A stretch of DNA of 19,869 nucleotides, taken from positions 1 to 19,869 of the forward strand of contig JANWHF010000285.1 in assembly GCA_025450555.1 (NCBI GenBank), read 5' to 3'. The position numbers and the translations under genes were made by a program. Under the pieces are notes generated by a model. The model ran no database searches, was not told the DNA's origin, and worked only from the letters and a program-made list of their open reading frames with translations. Source of the stretch: Tepidisphaeraceae bacterium (GTDB lineage Bacteria > Planctomycetota > Phycisphaerae > Tepidisphaerales > Tepidisphaeraceae). Positions 1-6,789 of the stretch are shown here, piece after piece (position 1 is the first letter of the stretch; each line of letters begins with the position of its first letter).

Positions 1-341
1 GATGCCGCGGCTCCATCATAAGCCGGCGCGTCTTTCAGATAGACAAACACGTTTTTCAGCGTTCCATTGGAATTGAGGACGACCGATTCATCGGGGATCC
101 CGCCGGGATGATGTTTGACGCAATCGGCAACCCACGATGTATCGAGCGGCGGGAGATTGGGGGCCTTGCCGGCAAAAATCACCCGACCGGAAATTTGCCC
201 GGCGTGTTCAATCTTTGGCTGAATGGCCGGGGCCGTTGTTTTGTCCGCGGATTGATGGGCGGCGGGTTCCTTTTTCTCGCACCCGCTCAAAGTCCATGCA
301 ATGGAGATAACGAAGACGACGATGATCGAAAGGCGTCGCAT
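1..341 (-). CDS. Lipoprotein with carboxypeptidase-regulatory/cupredoxin-like domain, partial (3' end beyond window)
   Basis: An open reading frame starts at ATG 341-339 and runs to the window edge, giving 113 codons. The N-terminus is a lipoprotein signal: MRRLS, a hydrophobic stretch (IIVVFVISIAWT), then the lipobox LSGC with Cys21, followed by a polar linker. From about residue 49 it reads GQISGRVIFAGKAPNLPPL, then a Cys at VADC and NSNGTLKNVFVYLKDAP. This matches the pattern I know from planctomycete proteins annotated as carboxypeptidase-regulatory-like or methylamine-utilisation-like, often near cytochrome oxidase genes and sometimes ending in a copper-binding cupredoxin domain. That C-terminal part is outside the window, so metal binding cannot be judged. 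It lies 27 bp downstream of ctaB on the same strand, which suggests a periplasmic, membrane-anchored role near the respiratory chain. No clear Shine-Dalgarno is visible. The reading frame and lipobox are seen directly; the oxidase link is inference from context. Confidence 0.75.
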   Translation of the reverse strand, partial: MRRLSIIVVFVISIAWTLSGCEKKEPAAHQSADKTTAPAIQPKIEHAGQISGRVIFAGKAPNLPPLDTSWVADCVKHHPGGIPDESVVLNSNGTLKNVFVYLKDAPAYDGAAA

Positions 342-368
342 TACCGCAACAGGATTGAAAGCAGGTTA

Positions 369-1289
369 CTAAATTCGATCGATCATCATCGCCGCGAGCA
401 ATAGCGGCAGATACATGATCGAAGTCAGGAAAAGCTGTTTGGCTTCGGCGCGTCCTCGACGGATCGCACACAATAGTCCATAACCCGTGAACACCAGCCC
501 CATAATGGCAGCCGACACAAAATAAATCCGCCCGGCCATGCCAATGACGTACGGCATGAGCGTGACGGCAGTCAAAGCCACGGACCAAATGACAATTTGG
601 AACCCGGTTGAAAGCAGATCGCGATCGACGACTGGCAGCATCTTGAAGCCGCCCTTGGCGTAATCGTCGCGGTAGAGAATGGCGATCGCGAGGAAGTGGG
701 GCATCTGCCAGAAAAACAGGATTGCGAACAGTGCCAGGGCCGGCATGTCCAGATGACCCGTTGCGGCCGTCCAGCCCATTGCCGCGGGAATTGCGCCGGG
801 CACAGCGCCGACAATCGTGCAAAGCGTCGTGTATCGCTTGAGAGGCGTGTAGAGAAAGATGTAACTGCCGAGCGTCAACGCAGCGAGGAAACCGGTCAGT
901 GAATTAACAAAGAAAAACAGTTCACTCAGTCCGACGGCCGCCAGCAACAGGCCAAAAACTATTGCCTCCCACGAAGCCATGCGGCCGGATGGAAGCGGTC
1001 GATCAGCGGTGCGATCCATCAGCACATCAAAGTGCCGTTCGAGATATTGATTGAGCGCACCCGCAGCGGCGGCGGTCAGTGCGGTGCCGACCAGCGTGTG
1101 GACCAGCCGACCCCAATCGCCCAGGCCGCGCGCAGCCATATAGTAGCCGACGGCGGTTGTGACAACGACCAGGAAATTCATGCGCGGCTTGGTCAGCTCG
1201 TAAAAGTCAGTGAGCCGACGAACCCGGGAGGCGCGCGTCGCCACGGCAGGGGTTTGAAGTTCAGGAATATCCGAAGTGATCGTTGTCAT
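369..1289 (-). CDS. ctaB: Protoheme IX farnesyltransferase (heme O synthase)
   Basis: This integral membrane enzyme of the UbiA prenyltransferase family adds a farnesyl group to heme B to give heme O, the substrate of CtaA next door. The protein is 306 aa from ATG 1289, a usual length. It shows the first polyprenyl-diphosphate/Mg site as N80-x3-E84-x3-D88 followed by LMDRTADRPLP, and the second loop as YRDDYAKGGFKMLPVV. The N-terminal signature DFYELTKPRMNFLVV is typical, and several hydrophobic helices follow. An in-frame TTG at 1304 overlaps the ctaA stop as TTGA and has GGAG 11 bases upstream. Translation could therefore be coupled and begin five residues earlier; I prefer the ATG from family N-termini, but this is unresolved. 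It is almost certainly cotranscribed with ctaA. Confidence 0.95.
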   Translation of the reverse strand: MTTITSDIPELQTPAVATRASRVRRLTDFYELTKPRMNFLVVVTTAVGYYMAARGLGDWGRLVHTLVGTALTAAAAGALNQYLERHFDVLMDRTADRPLPSGRMASWEAIVFGLLLAAVGLSELFFFVNSLTGFLAALTLGSYIFLYTPLKRYTTLCTIVGAVPGAIPAAMGWTAATGHLDMPALALFAILFFWQMPHFLAIAILYRDDYAKGGFKMLPVVDRDLLSTGFQIVIWSVALTAVTLMPYVIGMAGRIYFVSAAIMGLVFTGYGLLCAIRRGRAEAKQLFLTSIMYLPLLLAAMMIDRI

Positions 1290-1300
1290 GAGAATCCGTA

Positions 1301-2584
1301 TCAAACGTTCAAAAGCTCCATCGACGATCGCCCGAATACAGGCGCTTCATCCTGTCGAGCGACTGCAAGGTCCATTCTTCGATTCATCCGCATCAGTCGA
1401 ACCGTCACGAAAAAGCTGGTGACCAACACCAGTGCGCCGATGGCCACATGAGTGCTGGCTACGTCAGCGGGCTTTCGCAGCAGAACGGTCAGAATGCCAA
1501 GCGTCACCTGTGCCGCGAGCAGAACAATCAAGGTAACCGCCGCCCAAGTCAACCCCAGGCGAGGCTTCGAGCCGAATACGGCCCATGAAAACGCGATCAC
1601 CATGATGCTAACGAGCAGCGCCCCCAGTCGATGGCCAAAATGGAGCCAGATCTGCCAAAGCGTGACCGGGTCGAGGTTCAGGTCAAAAGCACGATGGTGG
1701 TTGATGGCGGCGAGTCCAGCATCCGTCACCGGTGGAAGCCATTTACCATACGAAAGCGGAAAATCGGGAATGGCCAGACCAGCCCCAAAGTGGCGCATCA
1801 TCGCTCCGACCACAAGCTGAAGGAAAATAACGCCAACGGTCAGACCACCGAGCCAGATGACCAGTCGGGCCGGCGCCTGGTGGGCCGGTAAAGGCGGCGT
1901 CTGGATCCACCAGCGTGAGGTAACGATTGCGGCGAAGACTGCGAGGCAGAAAAACAGTTGAGCCGTGCAGGCATGGATGATCGCCAGGTCCAGATCTACC
2001 AGCACGACGCGCAGGCCACCGAGAATGCCTTGGAAGACGACCATCCCAAGCACGCCTGTGCAGAGCCATCGGACCCATCGCCGCGGCTCCCGGCGTCGGG
2101 AAAAATAGGCCACGAGGCAAACCGCCGCTGCGCCAGCAAGGCTGACCATTCCCTGTTGGACAGCAGACTTTGTGATAGTTCCCCACCCACGCGAACCGGC
2201 GACGACCAATAGCCCGATGCCGATCAGATCAAGAGCAACTACAACGCGTAACCATTTGCGAAAGCTTGTATTACGTCCCGATCCCCAGGCATTCAGCGCC
2301 AAGACAACCGCGCCAAACCCGACCACCGTTGCCATGAGGCGGTGGGTGTGTTCATAGAGCACGCCGCCGATCCATTGGTTCGGCGGAAAGAGGAACATGT
2401 TATAGCCGTAGCTATTGGGCCAATCGGGCACCGACATGCCTGCATGATGCGACGTGACCAGCCCTCCCATGAAGATGAGCGGGAAAGTCGCACAAGCCGT
2501 CAGTACGGCAATGATGTGCAAAACGCGACTGTATCCGGCACTGCGATTGTCAAGTGCCGGCGCGCGGTCCTCTAAATGGTCCAT
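1301..2584 (-). CDS. ctaA: Heme A synthase (COX15/CtaA family)
   Basis: This membrane protein oxidises the C8 methyl of heme O to a formyl group, producing heme A for cytochrome c oxidase. From ATG 2584 it is 427 aa with about eight transmembrane helices. Four heme-ligand histidine regions are visible: EHTHR (H79, H81), IIHACTAQLFF (H204), LHFGHR (H315, H318) and STHVAIGAL (H379). GGLVTSHHAGMSVPDWPNSYG after helix 1 and IPDFPLSYGKWLPP later are the paired loops expected of the two-fold repeated fold. The reading frame stays open upstream to ATGs at 2677, 2707 and 2716. The 2677 start would add a CxxC-x7-CxxC segment. No start has a good Shine-Dalgarno, so I chose the one giving a normal short lead to helix 1. 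The stop overlaps a possible TTG start of ctaB. It is divergent from the secreted-protein gene at 2848. Confidence 0.93.
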   Translation of the reverse strand: MDHLEDRAPALDNRSAGYSRVLHIIAVLTACATFPLIFMGGLVTSHHAGMSVPDWPNSYGYNMFLFPPNQWIGGVLYEHTHRLMATVVGFGAVVLALNAWGSGRNTSFRKWLRVVVALDLIGIGLLVVAGSRGWGTITKSAVQQGMVSLAGAAAVCLVAYFSRRREPRRWVRWLCTGVLGMVVFQGILGGLRVVLVDLDLAIIHACTAQLFFCLAVFAAIVTSRWWIQTPPLPAHQAPARLVIWLGGLTVGVIFLQLVVGAMMRHFGAGLAIPDFPLSYGKWLPPVTDAGLAAINHHRAFDLNLDPVTLWQIWLHFGHRLGALLVSIMVIAFSWAVFGSKPRLGLTWAAVTLIVLLAAQVTLGILTVLLRKPADVASTHVAIGALVLVTSFFVTVRLMRMNRRMDLAVARQDEAPVFGRSSMELLNV

Positions 2585-2758
2585 TGCAGGAATCAAAGTT
2601 GAACCGGTCAGGATACGTCGCCCATCGCATGGGCTGCAATGGGGATTTGGATGATACGCACATCGGTTGCACGGCATAAGTTCGGTGGCTGAGGTATTTT
2701 GTCGCATGGCCGGCATCTGGCTGGGTTCGGTTTTGTCTGAGTTTGAGGCGGATTTTTG

Positions 2759-2786
2759 TTGCTCCGTTGAAACAAAGCGCTATAAC
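2759..2786 (+). promoter_or_regulatory. Candidate sigma-70-type promoter for the secreted DTG protein
   Basis: TTGCTC (2759-2764) and TATAAC (2781-2786) are separated by 16 bases. The -10 matches consensus at five of six positions and the -35 at three. Transcription would start near 2793 and give a 5' leader of about 55 bases before GTG 2848. It was found by eye only. It lies in the 263-bp divergent gap 2585-2847, in which I saw no convincing minus-strand promoter for ctaA. Confidence 0.35.
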
Positions 2787-2832
2787 TGTATTTGAGGAAA
2801 TTGCAATTTGTTACATCGATCAAAGGGGGGCG

Positions 2833-2838
2833 AGGAGG
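2833..2838 (+). promoter_or_regulatory. Strong Shine-Dalgarno that sets the GTG start at 2848
   Basis: AGGAGG is a perfect anti-16S match and is followed by nine bases and then GTG 2848. A TTG codon directly abuts it at 2839, too close to be used. The frame stays open upstream to TTG 2743, but this site argues that translation begins at 2848. Confidence 0.7.
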
Positions 2839-2847
2839 TTGCAACCG

Positions 2848-5364
2848 GTGAACTCGCTTCTTGCCCGGCGTCGCGCCGTCCAAGCCATTCTCGAATCGCT
2901 TGAAGCGCGGAAGTTGATGTCGGCTACTTTTGACGTAAACGGCGTGCAACCCGCCGCCCTAGACCAGCCCCAGATCAACGTCTTGTTCCGCAGATCGCCT
3001 GACGGTGCGCCGCTAGTGGCGACCGACGCACTTGGGGACACCTCGTTCACGGTTCAGTCCTTCCTCGACACCGGCACGAGCGGCATCCTTTTGAGTGAAG
3101 AAACCACAGCCGGTTTGGGAATTAACCAGATCTTCGATAACGGCACGCCGGTTAATTTTTACGATGTGGGTGTCGTTGGGACTGATGCGTTTAATGTTTC
3201 CGAACCTCTCTATGCCGACCTCTCTCCCTTTACTCCGGGCGTCGACGGCAGCGACGAATCCACCTACACGCAGAAGGGCGGTCCCTATAACGCCGAATTG
3301 AACCCGATCCCTGTTGCTCCAGTCTCGTCTTCATTCTCTTCTTCAGCTGATGAGCCCCTCGACATCGTTGGAATGGCAGTTCTCCAGAACAAAGTCATGG
3401 TGATGGACCCGAAGCCGGTCGACACCTTGAGCGGTGAAATAAATACCTATGTCTATGATCCTGGCACGCCCTTCAACCCATTAACTGCCGACAGCGATCC
3501 AGGCATCCCTGACACCAGCTACCAAGTCCAGACCGATCCGGTCGATTTCAGTCGATTTACGTTGCTCGACCCGGCCGATGCGACCGGGCCAACCCTCGAT
3601 GGAAATCCGATGATCGGCCCCAACCCGATCAGCCAGATCGATCCAAACGTTCCCGCGGGAAATACGCCGCCGGTTTCAATGTTCGAAAATATCGATGGGG
3701 GCTCATATAACGCGCAAGGATCATTCCTCTTTGATACCGGCTCGGCGTCATCCTTTATTTCTCAGCAGATGGCCGCCGATCTGCATGTCCATTATGAGGA
3801 TGGGACCTATGGCACCGATAATCCCGTCCTCGTAGACGACAACGGTCAACTGATTGCCAATCAGTTTCAAATTCCCATTGGCGGAACCAGCGGAAGCATC
3901 ACGGCGGCAGGCTTTTATATGAGCTCGCTGACGCTTCAGACCAAGCAAGGCGTGCCTATGCGCTTCCTCAATGCACCCGTGCTTGTAATCGATGTGAACT
4001 TGGAGGATTCGGTTACCGGAAAAACTATCACGTTGGATGGCGATTTTGGCATGAACTACATGGTCGCCAGCCTTGCTCTGGACAACACAGGACCTCTGAG
4101 CGGCGCGCGCGGCACGCCCTGGGATTGGGTCACCTACGATCAATCGACTGGTTTGATTGGCTTTGCCCCTTCGACCGGCGCTACAGAGGGTGGAATTGGA
4201 ATCAATGACGCCCACATCTTTTATAACAACAGCTTCTTTGACGGTAACACGCCGGGCGTCAGCGCTTCGGATCTGAACGCGATCGCGTCGGACAAACAGC
4301 CGCTTCTGCCGGGGGAAACCGCTACGTTCGCCAACTACACCAGCTACAGCAAGGGAATCAACGGCGTCTTCGTGGACGTGGTGAACGTTCCGAATCAACT
4401 GACCCTCAATGACTTCAGCTTCATGGTGGGAAACAGCAATGATCCTTCCACCTGGACGGCGGCTCCGACGCCGACGCTGACTTACATGCCCGGCCAAGGC
4501 GACGGCGGGACGGATCGTTATGAATTGATCTGGGCAGATAATTCCATAAAGGGTGAGTGGCTTCAAATTTCATTGCTGCCGACGGTGAATTCGACGTTGC
4601 CCGGCACGGATTCGATCTACTTTGGAAATGCGCCGGGCGAGACGGGCAACGATCCCACCAATGCGTTTGTGGACGGCAGTGATTTTGCCTTTGCGCGCGA
4701 CGATCCGCACAACTTCCTGAATCCCGCGGCCCTCACAGACAAGGCCGATTTCAATCGCGATTCGTTCGTAGATGGATCCGATCTGGCTATTGCGCGCGAT
4801 GGCGCCACCAATTTTCTGAGCGCTCTGAAACTGATCACAACACCAAGCCAGGCCACGGGCGTGTCCACGCCGGCGCTTTCATCTTCTTCGGGTCCGCTGG
4901 CAAAGCGAAAGGCGCCATTGTTCCTGACCGCGTTACCGGGGCTTGATGGCGCCAAGGCTCCGATCACAGCGGTACCGACCGCTCCAACCACGCCAACGCC
5001 GACTTCGACCGGCGGATCTTCGACATCGGGCAGTTCGTCCGGTACGCCTGCGCCGACCGCTCCGCCGCCAAAGTCCTCGACACCACCGCCGCCGACTATT
5101 GTCGTGGTGCCGCCGCCACCACCACCATCGCCGACCGTGGGCAGTGGGGCGAATCCCTCATCGCCCGCGACGACCAATTCGCCGGCCGCAGGATCGGTCG
5201 TCAACGCAACCGGCATGATCGGACCCATTCAGCCTGCGAAACATGGGAAGAAGGCCAAAGCCCACCACGCTCCGGCTAAGAAGTCTGCGCCGGCGCATCA
5301 TGCGTCATTGCATTCGCATAAATTCTCAAACAAGCGATTGAAGGGACTTGCTGACAATGCCTAA
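2848..5364 (+). CDS. Secreted LEPR-XLL-type protein with two retropepsin-like DTG lobes and dockerin-like loops
   Basis: This is an 838-aa exported or surface protein whose exact function is unknown. The N-terminus MNSLLARRRAVQAILESLEARKLMSA is a degenerate LEPR-XLL motif, found at the N-termini of planctomycete surface proteins. Two aspartic-protease-like lobes follow. Lobe 1 has FLDTGTSGILLS (Asp74) and later VGMAVLQNKVMVMDP. Lobe 2 has FLFDTGSASSFIS (Asp296), then GFYMSSLTL, APVLVIDV and DGDFGMNYM. Residues about 458-665 form a planctomycete-type domain running from FYNNSFFDGN through FANYTSYSKGINGVFVDV to FGNAPGETGN. It ends in two dockerin-like loops: NAFVDGSD, degenerate with a Pro in the loop, and DFNRDSFVDGSDLAIARD, with intact acidic ligands. 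A Thr/Ser/Pro-rich linker (about 670-790) leads to a basic Lys/His tail. There is no transmembrane anchor or PEP-CTERM, so the tail may bind polyanions. Both DTG motifs are intact, so proteolysis is plausible but unproven. The gene is monocistronic, with its own promoter candidate. Confidence 0.85.
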   Translation: MNSLLARRRAVQAILESLEARKLMSATFDVNGVQPAALDQPQINVLFRRSPDGAPLVATDALGDTSFTVQSFLDTGTSGILLSEETTAGLGINQIFDNGTPVNFYDVGVVGTDAFNVSEPLYADLSPFTPGVDGSDESTYTQKGGPYNAELNPIPVAPVSSSFSSSADEPLDIVGMAVLQNKVMVMDPKPVDTLSGEINTYVYDPGTPFNPLTADSDPGIPDTSYQVQTDPVDFSRFTLLDPADATGPTLDGNPMIGPNPISQIDPNVPAGNTPPVSMFENIDGGSYNAQGSFLFDTGSASSFISQQMAADLHVHYEDGTYGTDNPVLVDDNGQLIANQFQIPIGGTSGSITAAGFYMSSLTLQTKQGVPMRFLNAPVLVIDVNLEDSVTGKTITLDGDFGMNYMVASLALDNTGPLSGARGTPWDWVTYDQSTGLIGFAPSTGATEGGIGINDAHIFYNNSFFDGNTPGVSASDLNAIASDKQPLLPGETATFANYTSYSKGINGVFVDVVNVPNQLTLNDFSFMVGNSNDPSTWTAAPTPTLTYMPGQGDGGTDRYELIWADNSIKGEWLQISLLPTVNSTLPGTDSIYFGNAPGETGNDPTNAFVDGSDFAFARDDPHNFLNPAALTDKADFNRDSFVDGSDLAIARDGATNFLSALKLITTPSQATGVSTPALSSSSGPLAKRKAPLFLTALPGLDGAKAPITAVPTAPTTPTPTSTGGSSTSGSSSGTPAPTAPPPKSSTPPPPTIVVVPPPPPPSPTVGSGANPSSPATTNSPAAGSVVNATGMIGPIQPAKHGKKAKAHHAPAKKSAPAHHASLHSHKFSNKRLKGLADNA

Positions 5365-5383
5365 AGAGCAGGCGACAAAATAA

Positions 5384-5413
5384 ATGCCGGCCGTGGTGTG
5401 GCACGGCCGGCAT
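5384..5413. terminator. Perfect 12-bp hairpin between convergent genes
   Basis: ATGCCGGCCGTG (5384-5395) and CACGGCCGGCAT (5402-5413) form a perfect 12-bp stem with a 6-base loop. It lies 20 bases after the stop at 5364 and between convergent genes, so it could stop transcription from both sides. No U-tract follows on either strand, so it is not a textbook intrinsic terminator. Confidence 0.55.
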
Positions 5414-5436
5414 CGCCAGAAAGTGGGAAGGGAGCG

Positions 5437-5502
5437 TCGTTGTCAGGGGTCCAGGCGGCCGCGATTCACCGCAGAGCCCAGGATGCGTCATCCTGACAAC
5501 GA
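5437..5502. repeat. Second inverted repeat in the convergent gap, possible lptG terminator
   Basis: TCGTTGTCAGG (5437-5447) and CCTGACAACGA (5492-5502) are perfect 11-base inverted copies separated by 44 bases. A small GGATG-CGT-CATCC hairpin (5481-5493) overlaps the right arm, so two alternative folds compete. It lies about 60 bases past the lptG stop in the direction of lptG transcription. No U-tract is present, and the function is uncertain. Confidence 0.35.
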
Positions 5503-5562
5503 TGATGTACGATTCATTTGGCCCGGCAGGCAAATCGAGAATTGCAGCCGAACAAATTTACG

Positions 5563-6747
5563 TCAGCTTTTGACGCGTTCCAATAAAAACACCGAAAGTG
5601 GTCCGAAAATGAAGATCGGCAGCCATGCCATCAGCGCCGTCCACTGATCGGGCTTTATAGTGTGAGGCGGTGTTGCAGCGAATTGCTGCGCCAGGAACAC
5701 GCTGCCCATCGCGATGCCCATCAGGATCAGGCATTTGGTGGCGGCCGATTTCAACTGTCCCGGCTCCCGCTGCAAAACGCAGGGAATCGCCAGCAGCAGC
5801 AGAATTACGTTCATCAACGGCTGGGTGAATCGAAGATGCTTGACGCGAAGCAGATGGAGCGTGCCATAGCTCTTGGGGCGCTCGAGCAACTGATTGATCC
5901 GCCGCGTCGAAAGAAGCTCCACGAAATTTCCGCTGCGATACAAGGCAATTTCCTCGGGCGTCACGCTGCTCTTGTAGACCGGCCACGGCATTTCAGGGCT
6001 GCGTGTTTCCTCGGGACGAAGTCCCGTCACACGGCGGCCATTGGTTAAATCCCAGGATTGCGTTCCCGGGTTCCAGACCGCTGCATCAGCGGTAATGTGC
6101 GCCCACGGCACGAGCACATTTGTAACCACCGGCTTACCATTGGCGCCATCGCTCTTTTGCTCTAATTCCTTGCGTTCGATGACATCGACGACTTCCATCT
6201 TCGCGGGGGCGCCGTTGGCGCCGGGTGGGTAATAACGCGTGGCGCGGAGCAGGCCGTTGTCGTTGTCCTGCATCGCTTCGACGGAATAATAATTCTTGGC
6301 TTCTTTGTGAATCTCATCATGATCGCGCACGAGCTTGGGAATCATGTGCGGAATGATCATTTCCTGATCCACCAGCAGCAGGCCGTTGAGCAGCAGGGCG
6401 GCCATGACGATCGGAGCCGACACGCGCAAGATGGGTACGCCCGCGGCCAACATTGCCGTCAGCTCATTGAATCGGCTGAGGCGCATCAGTGTGAATGCAG
6501 CGGCAACAACTGGAATGATCCCCGATAACTGCGTGAAAAACAGGAAGCACTGGTAAAAATAATAGTCCCCCATGTCGCGCAACGTGCCGATCATCGACTC
6601 GATTGCACTGCTGTTCGGTTCAAATTGAACGAGGTTGCTGAAATTGAAGACCATGTCCAGAACGACATACATCCCCACCAGCACCATGAAACTGATGCAG
6701 TAGTTCTTGATGAAATTCCAGAGCACATATCGGTCGAGAATTTTCAT
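5563..6747 (-). CDS. lptG: LPS export permease, LptG-like (YjgP/YjgQ family)
   Basis: This is one of the two permease subunits of the LptB2FG ABC transporter, which extracts lipopolysaccharide from the inner membrane and passes it to the periplasmic bridge. The protein is 394 aa. The N-terminus MKILDRYVLWNFIKNY leads into helix 1. Helix 2 is followed by the conserved cytoplasmic stretch LMRLSRFNELTAMLAAGV, which couples to the ATPase. Helix 3 ends at LLVDQEMIIP. A periplasmic beta-jellyroll-type region spans about residues 130-300. Three C-terminal helices follow (LMNVILLLLAIPCVL, ILMGIAMGSVFLAQQF, WLPIFIFGPLSVFLL). It starts 42 bp after the lptF stop, so the two are very likely cotranscribed. 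Shine-Dalgarno is weak. The F versus G assignment rests on gene order and N-terminal resemblance. The gene implies an outer membrane with LPS-like lipid. Confidence 0.88.
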   Translation of the reverse strand: MKILDRYVLWNFIKNYCISFMVLVGMYVVLDMVFNFSNLVQFEPNSSAIESMIGTLRDMGDYYFYQCFLFFTQLSGIIPVVAAAFTLMRLSRFNELTAMLAAGVPILRVSAPIVMAALLLNGLLLVDQEMIIPHMIPKLVRDHDEIHKEAKNYYSVEAMQDNDNGLLRATRYYPPGANGAPAKMEVVDVIERKELEQKSDGANGKPVVTNVLVPWAHITADAAVWNPGTQSWDLTNGRRVTGLRPEETRSPEMPWPVYKSSVTPEEIALYRSGNFVELLSTRRINQLLERPKSYGTLHLLRVKHLRFTQPLMNVILLLLAIPCVLQREPGQLKSAATKCLILMGIAMGSVFLAQQFAATPPHTIKPDQWTALMAWLPIFIFGPLSVFLLERVKS

Positions 6748-6789
6748 GACGGATCAGACATTTCGCCTTAAAGCGCGCAGCGTTCGGTC

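Noticed and set aside
208..822. 204-codon minus-strand frame overlapping ctaB and the lipoprotein
   Set aside because: It runs in a shifted frame across ctaB and into the lipoprotein gene. The ctaB active-site loops and the lipobox lie in the other frames.
2743..2847. 35-residue upstream extension of the secreted protein from TTG 2743
   Set aside because: It would place the candidate -10 element inside the coding region and ignore the perfect AGGAGG at 2833-2838. The LEPR-XLL-like motif sits near the N-terminus only with the GTG 2848 start.
3748..4566. 272-codon minus-strand open frame inside the secreted-protein gene
   Set aside because: It is antisense to the second DTG lobe and the following domain, which clearly encode protein on the plus strand. 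The antisense product has no known motif or ribosome site.
4980..5150. Repetitive GCC/ACC/CCG-rich stretch as a possible tandem DNA repeat
   Set aside because: The bases encode a Thr/Ser/Pro-rich linker in frame with the secreted protein. The units are irregular, so it is low-complexity coding sequence and not a separate repeat element.
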